This document shows, one piece after another, positions 12,603 through 23,817 of a DNA stretch of 64,000 nt. The stretch comes from Siphonodentalium dalli. Its lineage: Eukaryota > Mollusca > Scaphopoda > Gadilida > Siphonodentaliidae. The notes below the pieces were generated by a model that was given only the letters and a program-made list of their open reading frames with translations, did no database searches and was not told the DNA's origin. Position numbers and translations under genes: made by a program. The stretch is from NCBI GenBank assembly GCA_032622095.1, contig CP136063.1, forward strand, positions 203,903,934 through 203,967,933, read 5' to 3'. Every line of letters starts with the position of its first letter. Position 1 is the first letter of the stretch.

Positions 12603-12715
12603 TTATACTGAAAAAAAAACCTTGGTCAACATGACTAAGATTCAGTAGTCAAAGAGTTGCCCACAGATTAACTAAGTTGTGCAAAGTCAATATGTCTAAC
12701 AAGCAAACCCAGTCG
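12603..12715. mobile_element. Fragment related to family R
   Basis: ACTGAAAAAAAAACC, then TTGGTCAACATGACTAAG and later GTCAATATGTCTAAC resemble the left subterminal region of the R element at 55890-56684. No second terminus is visible. Confidence 0.45.
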
Positions 12716-12726
12716 CTATTACTTAA

Positions 12727-13826
12727 CTTGGTTTGTTTGATATTAAGCCCGATATCAAGATACCCTCACACCATAGCGTATGCTGAAACCTATGAGTTGC
12801 GTGTAAAAAATATTTGTATACGCACCAAACACAAGTGAAATCAACAATTTTGTCAATATGTAACCTATTCGACCTATGGGTTGCGTGTGAGTTGCATGTG
12901 GGTTGCGTGTGGGTTAGGTGTGGGTTGAGAACTGAACTTATGACCCCCCAATATCTGCGATCACCTGCGTACGAGTTGCGTGTGAGTTGCGTGCAGAACT
13001 TACGAGTTGCGTTTGAGTTGCGTTCAAAATTTACAAGTTGCGTTTAACCTGCGTGCTAGTTGCGTGGTATTTGCGACCAGATTAAACTGATGTCCAATAA
13101 CAGCAAGAGGTAGCTCCATGTTGTCACCTTGGAGGTCAACCAACAACTGACACGGATCTAGAAAAGGCCCATTATTTATACCATTTCTCAACACGCATGT
13201 AGTACGCAACTGACACGCAACTCACACGCAACTAATAGGTTGGATACGCATGGCATAGGTTGGGGATACGCTGGGAATAAGCACAATAGTTTGGGGTACG
13301 CTACACACGCAACAGGATCGCAACAGGCACGCAACACGATCGCAAAATGATCGCAACAGGTACGCAACACATTCGCAACATTTACGGTACCAAAACCTGG
13401 CCAGATACCTCAAATTTGGACCTGCGATCACCTGCGTTCATAACTTATGAGTTGCGTACCTGTTGCAATCATGTTGCGTGCGTAGCGTACCTGTTGCGTC
13501 CCTGTTGCGTATAAATTGATCGCAGGCATTCGCAGAGAATTATTGAACATGTTCAAAATTTCCGAACTTACTCTGCGTGTGTCTGCGATCACTTGCGTGC
13601 TTGTTGCGTACTTCAAACCTATAAAACTTATTAGTTGCGTGTGAGTTGCGTTCGGAACTTATGACCGCTATTTTTTATTCGCAACCATACGCAACTGGTG
13701 ATCGCTATGGTGTGAGGGTAACTTCAGCCCGAGGTAACCCCTTATCTGCCTGAGACCGAAGGTCTAATGTTGATATGAGGTTACCGAGGGCTGATATCAG
13801 GCCAAAAATAAAAAAAACAACCAAGT
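12727..13826. repeat. Outer inverted repeat surrounding element U
   Basis: ACTTGGTTTGTTTG and AAGCCCGATATCA on the left pair imperfectly with TGATATCAGGCC and AACAACCAAGT on the right. An additional inverted pair, CCCGAGGTAACC / GGTTACCGAGGG, lies at 13729-13784. This looks like an older palindromic element into which U was inserted. Confidence 0.45.
12763..13718. mobile_element. TA-flanked element U with GTTGCGT-rich interior
   Basis: Perfect 16-base terminal inverted repeats (CCCTCACACCATAGCG) are flanked by TA at 12761-12762 and 13719-13720. The interior carries dozens of GTTGCGT heptamers, on the + strand at 12860-13070 and 13440-13690 and in the opposite orientation at 13190-13390. Three copies of a CTGCGATCACCTGCGT-like block are also present. 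There is no transposase ORF. Confidence 0.8.
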
Positions 13827-13828
13827 AA

Positions 13829-14499
13829 TATCCTATTTATTATTAGATCGCCTCTTAGTAACTGACAACTCTTTCATGTGAGTGACGTCGCAAAAATGGA
13901 TACCTACACTTTATTTTATAGCAGTGAAGTAGATTTTCGGCATGTCGTAAATCATTATTACTCTGATTGGAGATGTCGCAAATCGATAATATGGATCGTA
14001 CGTGATACGAAGTGGAGCAACCACAAATGATGTGCCTCAAATTTGCCTTTTATCGGCGACATATATATACGCAAATAATTATTTATGTAACATCATGCAG
14101 TGTTCCGGTGGAGACCACATTGTGCAATCTCATCTGGATTCTGGCCCGCAAATCAAAAATTACGTAACTGATGTCAGAAACTGGGTCATGACGTCTTCGC
14201 TGGATTTCACTAAGCTAACTAACGAAATTGGTCAAAATGAAACTAAAAGGCCTTAATCACATGGGAATTATTCGTAAGTTGTGAAGTATAGCTAATTTCA
14301 TTCTCATCGAGATGGTCCGTTCCCGATTCCGCGTTTTGGAATTCTCCAGACATTTGCTAACCGGAAGTCACGTGACAATTTCTCCAAAATTCATACCCAC
14401 GATCTTGAAAAATCATTGATGGGTATAAAAAAAATGACGTCATTCACCTGCGCCTAAGGTATAAACAACCACGCGCTGGTGGTTGCTATTACTCGGTTT
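13829..14499. other. Intergenic sequence, nothing assigned
   Basis: I see no gene or repeat boundary. The open frames are short and random in composition. Confidence 0.4.
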
Positions 14500-15617
14500 A
14501 GGGTGCATTTACACTGATATAGAACTGTATACAGATCTGTATGAAGTCACGTGTCGCGCATTACTGTGATCACAATATGATTACTAATAGTGAACGCGCG
14601 CTGATCAGTACTCTGGTAATTGACAATTCACTACGAGTCGTTTCAGTTTAGGCCAGACATAAAAATGGATCTACCATCAGCAGACAACAACGGTATGTTC
14701 CGCATGTATTTAAAGTGTATCCTTATACCACTTGATAATGGTTCGAAGAAAGAATGAAAATCGCATAGGAATACACAATAAACAACAGTACACACAAATA
14801 GAGGCTAGAGAGCACACATATATCTTTAGATGCAGATTCCACCAATATTTAGGATTTCAGGTGATCAACTATATATATATATGTCTCCTGTTTGACACCA
14901 TCTGGGCGGTGGCCATTTTTGATCTGTATATGGGTATCCACCCTACAACACCCTTTATTTGACCAAATGTAGTAACATTTCCAACTGATTACAATTCCAA
15001 TGACAATGTTGACCAAATGTAGGACAATATTGTTTTATTAAATTAACTAGCAGTTTTTGACTGGCCACGGGGAGGGATCAGGACACCATCTTTCCAAGTG
15101 TCTGAAATTTCTAACCTGACACCCGCCCCCATGATAAGGTTGGAAAATTTCCAGCTGATGGCCATTCCAGCCCAAAATTTTTATAAAAAGTAGGAGATTA
15201 TGCAAATATTGTTCCGAAAACAATAACTCCCCCCCCCCCCCAATAAAATGTTTGAAAATCAAACTACAAGATCATTTTCAACCTATTGTTACAGCTAATG
15301 TCGTGTCAGGTATGAAATTTCCAACTGTTGAAAATTTTGACCAAAGTTGCCACGTCCCTGTCCGTGTTCAATATTCGAAATACACGGGTTGAAATGACAA
15401 CGAAAACTAAAACACATTCGCCAAGCCCAAGTAACAATTAATCAAAACAGATTTGCCTGTCGCAGTGCTTCGGCGTTGACCGTGACGTATAGCGGACACG
15501 ATTTTTGCTCACACGAACTAATACCGTTTTCTTTCTGTGTGCATTTCTATATCAACCCGTTTACACTAGTCTGCGTGTAGATCTATGTGCAGTTCTATAG
15601 CAATGTAAATGCACCCT
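14500..15617. mobile_element. Element O, about 1.1 kb with roughly 40-60-bp imperfect TIRs
   Basis: The left end AGGGTGCATTTACACTGATA and the inverse of the right end (AGGGTGCATTTACATTGCTA) both continue into TATAGAACTG and AGATCT. The interior has a C tract at 15226-15240 and repeated TTTCCAACTGAT / GACCAAATGTAG phrases. No ORF is large enough for a transposase, and no clear target duplication is visible. Confidence 0.6.
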
Positions 15618-16079
15618 TAAGGGCGATATTAGCCTATTTCGATAACATGCAATCTTGACAAAAATGTCATATCTAATTCATAATAGTCTTTATTACATGA
15701 ACTTACCCTTATTTCATTCAATAAACCCATTCTATAAATTGTGATATTAAACGTTCGTTTAATAACAGGAAATAGTGCCAGGTGACATTTGACTTCCGGT
15801 TTGTCGTCTGTTTACATTCCGTCCGCCACGTCTCAAAATACTATGGCTTTCAATATTTGTCCAACACTATAATCAATTAAGAATTTGAAAAGTTATGTCA
15901 TTAATTATACGCCATAGAGTCTATATTTATCTGGGACTATTTCTTTACGCGGGCAAACAACGCATATTTACTGAAACGTCATCACCGCATGCCTTATAGA
16001 AGCCGATGTTAGTTTCGCGTTCCATTTATTTATTTAAGTATGTTTTGTCGAGATTTTTGGATCATGTAATAAATAGAAT
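15618..16079. other. Intergenic sequence, nothing assigned
   Basis: AT-rich sequence in which I see no gene, RNA or repeat boundary. Confidence 0.4.
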
Positions 16080-16219
16080 CTACAGCTCGTCTACAGTTAA
16101 TAGCGGAATTTACAAAACTCGTCCAGTAAATTAGGTCTAGATCTCGCCAAAGGCTCGGTCCAGACTTAATTTACTGGACTCGTTTTGTAATTTCCACTAT
16201 AAACTGGTACTCGTTGTAG
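16080..16219. repeat. 140-bp imperfect hairpin
   Basis: Arms of about 63 bases pair with several mismatches around a 14-base loop. The left arm begins CTACAGCTCGTCTACAG and the right arm ends GGTACTCGTTGTAG. It is probably a small foldback element; no second copy was recognised. Confidence 0.7.
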
Positions 16220-16351
16220 ATCCTCTATATATCGGTCAGTTTGACGAAGAAACTAAAATTTGACAAAGTTGTACCTGTTCGGAATTAATGACTAAGTTTT
16301 TATTAGTCATCAGTGAATAAGATTTCCTAGCAACAGAAATGTGAATAAAGC

Positions 16352-16825
16352 CACACGCCCCTGGGGGAAATTACTAAAATACCAATATAGACTATACCAG
16401 TGTAAAGGTTCCAATGATAAAATTTGGCTAAAACCACACCAACTATCAAAATCCTACAAATTCTATAAATCGAAAATTGCATCCAAAATATCCCCGGGGT
16501 GTGTCTTATTGGCAATAAAGTTCCCTTTCATTTGACAAATAACTCGGCAGGTAGAACGACGAGCCGACTTGTTTGGTAGAATTCGGTAGATTCTGATATC
16601 ATATCTCGACTTCGCTTCGTCCGATTTCGCCGAGTTATATGTCAAAATGAAAGGGAATTTTATTGCCAATAAGACACACCGGGGGATATTTTGTCTGCAA
16701 TTATCGATTTCTAGAATTTGTAGGGTTTTGATAGTTGGTTTGGTTTTAGCCAAAATCGATCATTGGAACCTTTACACTGGTATAGTCTATATTGGTATTT
16801 TAGTAATTTTCCCCAGAGGCCTGGG
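16352..16825. mobile_element. Foldback element G with 8-bp target duplication
   Basis: Two arms of about 200 bp (16352-16548 and 16630-16825) are inverted copies around an unpaired centre of about 80 bp. The octamer AATAAAGC stands on both sides (16344-16351, 16826-16833). An 8-bp duplication fits a hAT-type MITE. The short open frames inside are by-products of the palindrome. Confidence 0.8.
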
Positions 16826-16833
16826 AATAAAGC

Positions 16834-17471
16834 GACCTGTATGAAACAAAACCAGATGCGAGTATTTCGAATACTGAACTGGATGATATATCCAGAATCA
16901 ATGACCCAATCAACGAATCGAAAACATCTGGAAAGCAGAGTCCAATGCTGGTCTAATGAAAGTCTTAAATACATAATCTTACGGATGATATTCATATCGC
17001 ACAACTCTGGGTTGTTTCTGGTGTCCATGAAAGTGAACCCTATATATTCTTTTCAAAGTTCAGCCTTTAGTGAGGACAGATGACATCTTTTGTTATCTTC
17101 TACCATTCAATATTGCAGTTATCAATCTAAAGGAATATTGAGACGGCCGGCAACGTATACTGTTCTTAGAACTTCGCCATTGTGACTATGTCTGAGTATG
17201 GTAAGAATTTCGTAACTGAAATCTTCCACCGGTGAACAATCAGCCTGTCCTCCTAAAAAATAGGTTCATATTGAAAGTATTTCAAAAACCCAAATACGCC
17301 ATATCGGCGTTATTTAAAATATAAATTACGCTCTATATGAACGTAAACGAGGAACGAAAACAGTCGTATATGAGCGTATTCATACATGTATTACAAATAC
17401 GTCCGTATATCAGTCGTATTTGATGCACCCGTATACGACATATTCGTATTATTTAATCTAACTTTTTGTTA
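16834..17471. other. Intergenic sequence, nothing assigned
   Basis: About 17330-17450 is enriched in CGTAT-type words (GTCGTATATGAGCGTATTC, GTCCGTATATCAGTCGTATT), a weak local repeat. I see no gene. Confidence 0.4.
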
Positions 17472-17572
17472 TCGACACGACTTAACAGATTCAAGCTCTT
17501 TATAAGTGGTTTCACTGCGGCACGCGCCATATAACTTGTGTACGCTCATTATGGACTTATTTCAGAATCGAC
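17472..17572. repeat. Dispersed repeat Q, copy 1
   Basis: GACACGACTTAACAGAT, TTTCACTGCGGCACGCGCCA and TATGGACTTATTTCAGAAT recur in the same order at 42706-42826, and partly at 27084-27180. It is diverged and its termini are undefined. Confidence 0.55.
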
Positions 17573-17712
17573 TGTTTTCTTGTCCCAATTACATAGCGTA
17601 ATTCAGATTCTTAACGCCAATGTGGTAACAATAAGTCCAACACGATATAATACCATAGTTTATATTAATCAAAAGTTTGACAATAAATATTAGAAAATAT
17701 CATAGAATTTAA

Positions 17713-18049
17713 AGGGGGAAAGTACACTACATCCAGCGATTTATGGGGCCATATCCTATTATACATTATACTCAACATACTATATGCAACAAATGAATAA
17801 ATTTGAGACAGGATGAGTACAAAATACACTCATATGCTCTATGAACGATGCAAACAACATGGTAATTATAATGAAAATGAGTTTTTGTCTCATTTTAGCA
17901 TGTTGTTCACGTCGTTCATAGAGTACACGAGTGTATTTTTCACTCATCCATGGCTCAAATTAATTCATTCGTCGCATATATTCTGTTAATTATAATAGGA
18001 GATGGTCCAGTAAGTGGCTGAATTTAGTGTAGTTATGTACGGCCCCCTT
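17713..18049. mobile_element. TTAA-type palindromic element, family H (copy H1)
   Basis: TTAA (17709-17712 and 18050-18053) flanks ends AAGGGGG and CCCCCTT, and the whole 337 bp folds into one palindrome with arms of about 160 bases around ACAACATGGTAATTATAATG. Shared blocks include CATGGCTCAAATT and TCTATGAACGATG. It has no coding capacity. Confidence 0.8.
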
Positions 18050-18093
18050 TTAAACATATTCAGAAAAATCACACTAAAACTAAACTATTTTAG

Positions 18094-18168
18094 TTTTCAC
18101 ACTAACAATCGAAATGTTGTTCGCTTTGATATAAAGTACCACTTTATGTCATTCAATATATGTAGGGC
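18094..18168. repeat. Second copy of the 73-bp segment at 9561-9633
   Basis: Nearly identical with the copy near 9.6 kb and in the same orientation; it lies 41 bases downstream of element H1. Confidence 0.85.
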
Positions 18169-18343
18169 ACGCTCGTTATTGCTTACCAAATGAGGAATAT
18201 ACTAACAATAAACGTTACATGTGGTTCCGGGCGGAAGTAAATTATATGACTCGTATAAGTCTTTCAATGGAATATTATTCCGCAGAAGAGTAATTTAAAC
18301 TCGCAATCAACGTTTTGTCGAGACCTAGTAACTTCAATGTTAA

Positions 18344-18853
18344 AGTCACGGGCGGCGTTCGTTGCAGAAATATTCACATTTTTTCAAATCGCCATCAACA
18401 GAAGGAATATTAAAATATTGTTCATATGCCAAACATGATCAGCGCGTAAATAGTAAATTGTCACCAAGACGTACGATGGTGTACGTAAACAAGAGACTGC
18501 TCGTGTTACAGAAGTTGCGCTTCTGTTTACATAACATAGCGCAATTCTATTGGTTAATCACACACAAATGATATAAACGCTCTTTATTATTTCCTTATCA
18601 GGAAAACAGTAACAAATAGCGCTCTTTATGTTTACCTTATCCGGATCTAAACAAAAGCCACGAAACGTAACGTTTTTTGCTTTTGTTTACATAACAAAGG
18701 GAAAAAATTGACAATAATATACTGTTTATGCCATATTTCTGATTGTTATAAGAACAAAGTCTGTATATATTTTACTATTCTTTCTGTTTATGGCGGTTTT
18801 TGACGGAGGTGAATATTTTAACAGCATACTCACCGCCAACACCGCCCTTATCT
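18344..18853. mobile_element. TTAA-type long-palindrome element, family I (copy I1)
   Basis: The ends AGTCACGGGCGGCG and CCGCCCTTATCT are flanked by TTAA (18340-18343, 18854-18857). Two diverged inverted arms of about 250 bp meet near 18600 around CGCTCTTTAT. The left arm matches I2 at 47.6 kb in opposite orientation. No ORF of interest. Confidence 0.75.
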
Positions 18854-18857
18854 TTAA

Positions 18858-19473
18858 TATTGAGCATGTGTTTTACGACGAATTGATTGTAATTCCCATT
18901 TAGTATATGCCTAGTTCCTAGAAAATTATGAAACGATTTGTTACCAAAATGGATGGAAGCCTCTTTAATTTGTTTTTACTTCAACACAAACAATATTTAA
19001 AAGATGAAATTATCACGATGCATATATCTGAAAGGGTTCATTATAGATAATGCATAAAATCTAAATACAAAATTTTTTTTATGAATTTTTCACATTTTCG
19101 CTTCAATAAATTCAAGGGTTCTTGCAACGGGTCGAAACAAGGTATTTTCAACCAGTCCAACATTGCTCGAACTCATCTTTCATATCAATTGCTTGTCGGA
19201 TGATCACTGCATCATTGTCCAACTTAATGAGATGTTGAACGTGAATTAATCGATGTCTATATTTTCATTTTAGTTGGTGATTTGTTGACACACGAATAAT
19301 TGAAATTCTACCTGTCCATAATATTTTATTGGCTGAAAGCTTGCCATTGAACAAAGAAAACAAAGAAAGAGTGCTTTAAGAGGCGTGGTAAAGTCATCGT
19401 CAAACAGCATAGGCGGTGACAAAAGTAACGCTCGCCGTCAAAGGCGTATCGAAAAGGTGCGGCGAGGTGAAAC
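18858..19473. other. Sequence upstream of the DMRTA-class gene
   Basis: This 0.6 kb between element I1 and the promoter is free of recognised repeats, which is unusual for the window and fits a proximal regulatory region. I cannot name individual factor sites with confidence. Confidence 0.4.
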
Positions 19474-19510
19474 GATATAATAAAGGTGTAAACCTCAATA
19501 CTCTCATTCA
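19474..19510 (+). promoter_or_regulatory. Putative TATA box and initiator of the DMRTA-class gene
   Basis: An AT-rich TATA-like element (GATATAATAAAGG, 19474-19486) lies about 110 bases upstream of the start codon. A pyrimidine-rich initiator-like TCATTCA sits at 19504-19510, about 30 bases downstream of the TATA-like element, which is the usual TATA-to-start spacing. This would give a 5'UTR of roughly 80 bases with no upstream ATG that I can see. Position and spacing are seen in the sequence; promoter function is inferred, and a further upstream start or a 5' non-coding exon is possible. Confidence 0.4.
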
Positions 19511-19588
19511 ATAGCGAAGTCACGTTCCTGAAGTGAACGAGTACACACGATCTATCTATCCACCGACGACATCAAAATTACTTCAAAC

Positions 19589-19982
19589 ATGGGAGCTCCC
19601 AGGAGCGATACCGACAACCTCGATGATGGTTTCGACAACGAAGACCAAGGATTCTTGAGAAATCATGACCGGTATCCAAGGACACCGAAATGCGCTCGTT
19701 GCCGAAATCACGGAGTTGTCTCGGCTTTGAAAGGTCACAAAAGATACTGCCGTTGGAAGGATTGTATGTGCGGAAAATGTGTGTTGATAGCAGAGAGGCA
19801 GCGGATCATGGCTGCCCAGGTGGCATTGAGGCGCCAACAGGCACAGGAAGAGAACGAGGCTAGAGAGATCGGTGCCCTCTACGGACCAACTGGGTTGTTA
19901 CAAGTTAATCCTGAAACTATCGAACATTATACCGAGAAGATTTATCTTCCTGGAAAAAGACCTGCTGATGATGGCGAACCTG
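19589..19982 (+). CDS. Dmrta2: DMRTA-class (Dmrt4/5) transcription factor, coding exon 1 (DM domain)
   Basis: First coding exon, residues 1-131 plus one base of the next codon. DM-domain proteins bind DNA in the minor groove through an intertwined zinc module and act as nuclear regulators of sexual, neural and sensory-organ differentiation. The domain covers about residues 29-83. Its ligands are C35, C38, H50 and C54 (site I) and H41, C59, C61 and C64 (site II), with the same spacing as Doublesex. It is followed by the recognition helix and the run [13 protein letters not shown]. The [20 protein letters not shown] start and the CRWKDC segment are typical of DMRTA1/A2 rather than DMRT3, DMRT1 or DSX. 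The start ATG has A at -3 and G at +4 and is the first in frame. The exon ends at a G|GTATGT donor (GT at 19983-19984). Reading through the donor would add 19 codons and stop at 20041. The symbol marks the orthology class; vertebrate A1 versus A2 cannot be separated here. Confidence 0.96.
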
Positions 19983-20068
19983 GTATGTATTTTGACATCC
20001 ATAATTATCATTGGCTGTGTATATATTTAACTCTTTCATGACTGGAGCTTCCTGAATTTTTGCGAAAA

Positions 20069-20104
20069 CCCTGTGCCAATGAATTCTCTTATATATGCGA
20101 GTCG
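20069..20104 (+). repeat. Single-arm remnant of the 69-bp palindrome (A/C core)
   Basis: CCCTGTGCCAATG followed by ATTCTCTTATATATGCGAG matches one arm and the flank of the palindromic core found intact at 34.6, 37.5, 39.8 and 60.4 kb. The second arm is missing. It lies about 90 bases inside the DMRTA intron. Confidence 0.75.
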
Positions 20105-20149
20105 TATATAGTGGCATAATAGTCTTAAGAGGTATTATCATATCATATT

Positions 20150-20311
20150 AGGTTTTATAACTTTTTTTAGTAAATAAATTGTCCCATTCAGTTGTAAGAG
20201 TATACAAGTTCAGAAGGATTCTTCATATTCACTGGTGAGATATGTTCAGATAATAAGTTCAATCCGTTTGTATTATCTGAATATGTCCTTACTTATTTAG
20301 TATAGAAAGGG
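20150..20311 (-). mobile_element. TTAA-type palindromic element, family D (copy D4, partial)
   Basis: The right end GTATAGAAAGGG is followed by TTAA at 20312-20315. The internal ATGTTCAGATAATAAGTTCA / TTATCTGAATATG palindrome matches the other D copies. The left terminus is decayed. It lies inside the DMRTA intron. Confidence 0.65.
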
Positions 20312-20478
20312 TTAAGAGTGAAATCCACGTGGACCACGTACAAACTCATATGTTCACGGTCCTGTGTATATAACAGACTCTGGCTAATGTGCTCAACAAC
20401 CGAAAGGCCCTAAATGAATCAAGTATACATTGGTGGACCTTGGTCAGCACAATATGACGACATACATATCATAATTAA

Positions 20479-21014
20479 AGGGACACGAGGCATTAAAAGT
20501 GGGTTCATGCGAAATAACATTAAAGTCTGTAAAACAACTATCATCAACAAGCACATGTAAAAATAGAGGGACTTTGTTATTATTTTCATAATTAATTATT
20601 CTCCATGCAGTAATGAGATTTCAAAAATTCAAAACCCTTGTTACGTATATGTAAACATTTATGTTATAGTGGAATGCTGATCAAAGTTCCATTTGTTCAA
20701 TAAGATACCAAAGTTTAATCAAACATTGGAAAAGGTCAAAGCATTGACAATTTATATATGAAAATCATAATTTAGACTAAAATATTTGAAAATATCAGCT
20801 GTTTATTGGAAAATCACTGTAACATATATGTTTACATAATACAGACTGTAATGGTTTAAACACGCGAAATGTCGTTATTCGAGAGTTATCATTATGAATA
20901 ATTAACATAACAACAAATTTGATATATTTCTCCGTGTTCATTCTTAGTGGTGATGTTTTTTGCAGACTTATATATTTTTTGCAAATTTACTCACTCTGAG
21001 TGCCTTGAGGCCCT
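20479..21014. mobile_element. TTAA-flanked element, family T
   Basis: The termini AGGGACACGAGGCA and TGCCTTGAGGCCCT are imperfect inverted repeats, and TTAA stands at both sides (20475-20478 and 21015-21018). Internal segments around TATATGTAAACAT and ATATATGTTTACAT also pair. I see no coding capacity, so this looks like a non-autonomous DNA element in the DMRTA intron. Confidence 0.6.
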
Positions 21015-21988
21015 TTAATCTGCGATTGTTGCATTTGTTACCCACGTTGTAAATTAACACAATGTCGAACGGCGATGTACATAATCTTTAAGCCACAAAT
21101 TAAATATAGCACATTTTGATGTATTCTGATAACCAAATATGTCGCTGAATGTACACAAAATAATTTAATGAGGACTCTTGAGAACACAATTATCAAATAA
21201 AAACAGAACAGGTGCTTGCCGTTACTGGGTATAATTTAATTTTAAAGATTCTATTTTTGATATGGATATTTGGTGAAAGATATTCCCGATAAAAATATTA
21301 CATTTTTCATATTTTGAGTAGAGTGTGAAATACTCCATAAATTCGACACAATTCTGAAGTCGATCTATTTGTTGATAACAGTTGTAATACCTTGATCTCG
21401 TTGAACAGTTGTAAAGTTGGTAACTTCCGCAATAATATCTTCTGATTTGACACAAAGTTAGTCAAAATTTCCACTGTCATTTTTCCGGCAAAAAATAGCA
21501 TTACTTACAGTCAACACCATTGTTAACACAAAGCGTCACGAAATCCACCAAAAGCGTCTAAAATAATATAATAACAAAGTTTTAGAACGTAAGAACCTCC
21601 TCCGAAATTTCCCACTTTTTAATAAAGAAAGCACAATCTCATTAAAACTACTAAAATTTCCTCCTTTAATAGTAAATATCGGAGTGTAAACCTCCAACAA
21701 ATGGGCTCCTTTGGTAGATCTTTTACACTCCACCTAGTGGGCACTAGTCGAGCGTCGAACATTGAGAAAAATAATTTGCATTTCACTTCACCCGCCCCTT
21801 AAATGGAACACCAGGAATCAATATTAACTGCCATTCCAAAGGTAAGACAATCACAAACGGTTCATTGGTCAAATTTATATTTCACGGAAGTTAAAAATTA
21901 GACTAAATATAGGAACTTTCGTATTAATTTCTTAAAAAGAATATCAGCAAACTTACAAGGAATTTTAACCAAAATGTTTTTATTACCC

Positions 21989-22103
21989 GCACCCAAACAA
22001 CCAATACGGTTCGGTATTCAAGGGCCCCGCGCACAAACAACCAAATAAGGTTCGGTATTCAAGGGCCCCGCGCCCAAACAACCAAATAAGGTTCGGTATT
22101 CAA
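21989..22103. repeat. Three-copy tandem repeat, about 41 bp
   Basis: Units contain CCCAAACAACCAA, then GGTTCGGTATTCAAG, separated by GGGCCCCGCG. Three copies are nearly identical; the third ends in CAAGCGAG instead of the GC-rich spacer. It is a local GC-rich island within the AT-rich DMRTA intron. Confidence 0.8.
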
Positions 22104-23084
22104 GCGAGTTCCGTTTCTCATTGAGACCGATGTATATAAACTATATAGCTAATTGGAACCGGGTATTATCCAAGTTTGCCACAGTTTGAAAGCGCCTGTT
22201 CGCTTAACACACTGCCTTTGAGTCCATTGAAACTAACTTTAAAGATATTAAAGGTAATTTAAATATTGATATTATATCACAAAACGACCTGCTTATTGAA
22301 ACCAGACACTAGCTTTTGTGCAGCCGATTAATTGTAGCGGATTTATCAGGTGCGCTGTGATTGTCAAGTGTCAAAATCTTTTGTGAAATTCAACAAAACA
22401 CGACAGTTTCAAGTATAATCTAATGTGGGAAAACTTACTGAGTATTCGAGATGCATCGACTGCCGACCTTCGTTCTGGCTCATGGCATTCGCCCACTCAG
22501 GTCGCCAATAAAGCTTCTACAATGCATATATATTATTGCAGTTTGAAACCCTCATCTCTTCCTGCATGGTTAACAGTTACAGAAACATATTATTATTTAA
22601 ACTTAATTAAAGGATCTTACATTTTATATGACTCTTAAGTCAGATTTTCTCATCTTATATTCAGCTAACCAGCCAGATGAATGATGAACATTACAATAAT
22701 TTGTCGCACAAAGACGTCAAGAAAATATCTAAATTCGCCCACAAAAAAACCAGCACAATGAAATTATGTAGAGAGAGAAAAAAAACACAATTTTGTGTTC
22801 GCTATTGCGCAAGAAAAGCGTAGCTTCACTTTTTAATGCGCGATCTTTGGTATGTTTTTGACACCTTAATTTCTATGGGACAAAACCTAGAAATACTGGA
22901 AAATAAGATAGTATAAATAAGATAGAATAAACCTACCATGTATTTCTACCCTTGTGAAGAGATACAGCGTCATTGCCTCTATCTTGACGATATTCATCTA
23001 CTTTATTTCCAATACACAAGTATACAATTGCAATGCCATTATCCGATTAACCGACGTACATTGTCCCATCCCAACTCATGAGAT

Positions 23085-23171
23085 GATTATGGGTAACTTT
23101 TCAGGATTTAGTCGGAAATATGGCGTGTTGCCATTCATCGAAAGCTCTCCCCGATGAATGGCAACACGCGC
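23085..23171. mobile_element. Fragment of family B palindromic element
   Basis: TATGGGTAACTTTTCAGG followed by ATTTAGTCGGAAATATGG, and a short inverted arm around GCCATTCATCG / CGATGAATGGC, match the middle of the intact B element at 10887-11098. The TA-flanked termini are missing. Confidence 0.75.
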
Positions 23172-23817
23172 ATGATGTGACATACTTATTTTATATACTT
23201 ACTATTGATATACTATTCAGAGAATAAATACTGTTTAAACTCAATGCTTCCTGAATTTCAATTTATTATGTGGCAGTTATCTCACAAATGGACCAACCTC
23301 CCACCCAAACACGTTCTTATTAATTATCCGTACCCTCTTCCAGAGCGCTACAAAAACAAAATTGAGTACAGGACTGTTTACTATTATGTTTCACTAATAA
23401 TCATACACTTGCTAATGATAGAGTATATGTCAGCACTCGCTAATCGTGCCAAACATTCATAACGTAAAGCGACATTTTTAAAACACAATTTCCACAACCT
23501 CTAGTCTGATAATCTCTGGAAGGCATTACAAAATACAAATTATATATCTCAAATGTAAATACGTTTATACCGTCATCTTGAATACATGTGTGTTATTATA
23601 TTATATCGGGAGAGGGGCTTCATAATTTGGAAAAACTTGTGCCCCAATCACTTTTGTATAGTATGCAAATAAAATATGTTTCAAGTCAATTACACCCCTA
23701 TCCCGCTTCCTTTATTTTCACGAGTAACAATATTTGATTATTGCATAATTTATTCGTGCAAACATACTCGTATCATAACAAACACATTCATACAACGAAA
23801 CATAAATTACATGCAAC

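Noticed and set aside
16327-17083. Several 60-105-codon frames around 16.3-17.1 kb
   Set aside because: They are mirrored on the two strands because they lie in the inverted arms of element G, and they have no domain.
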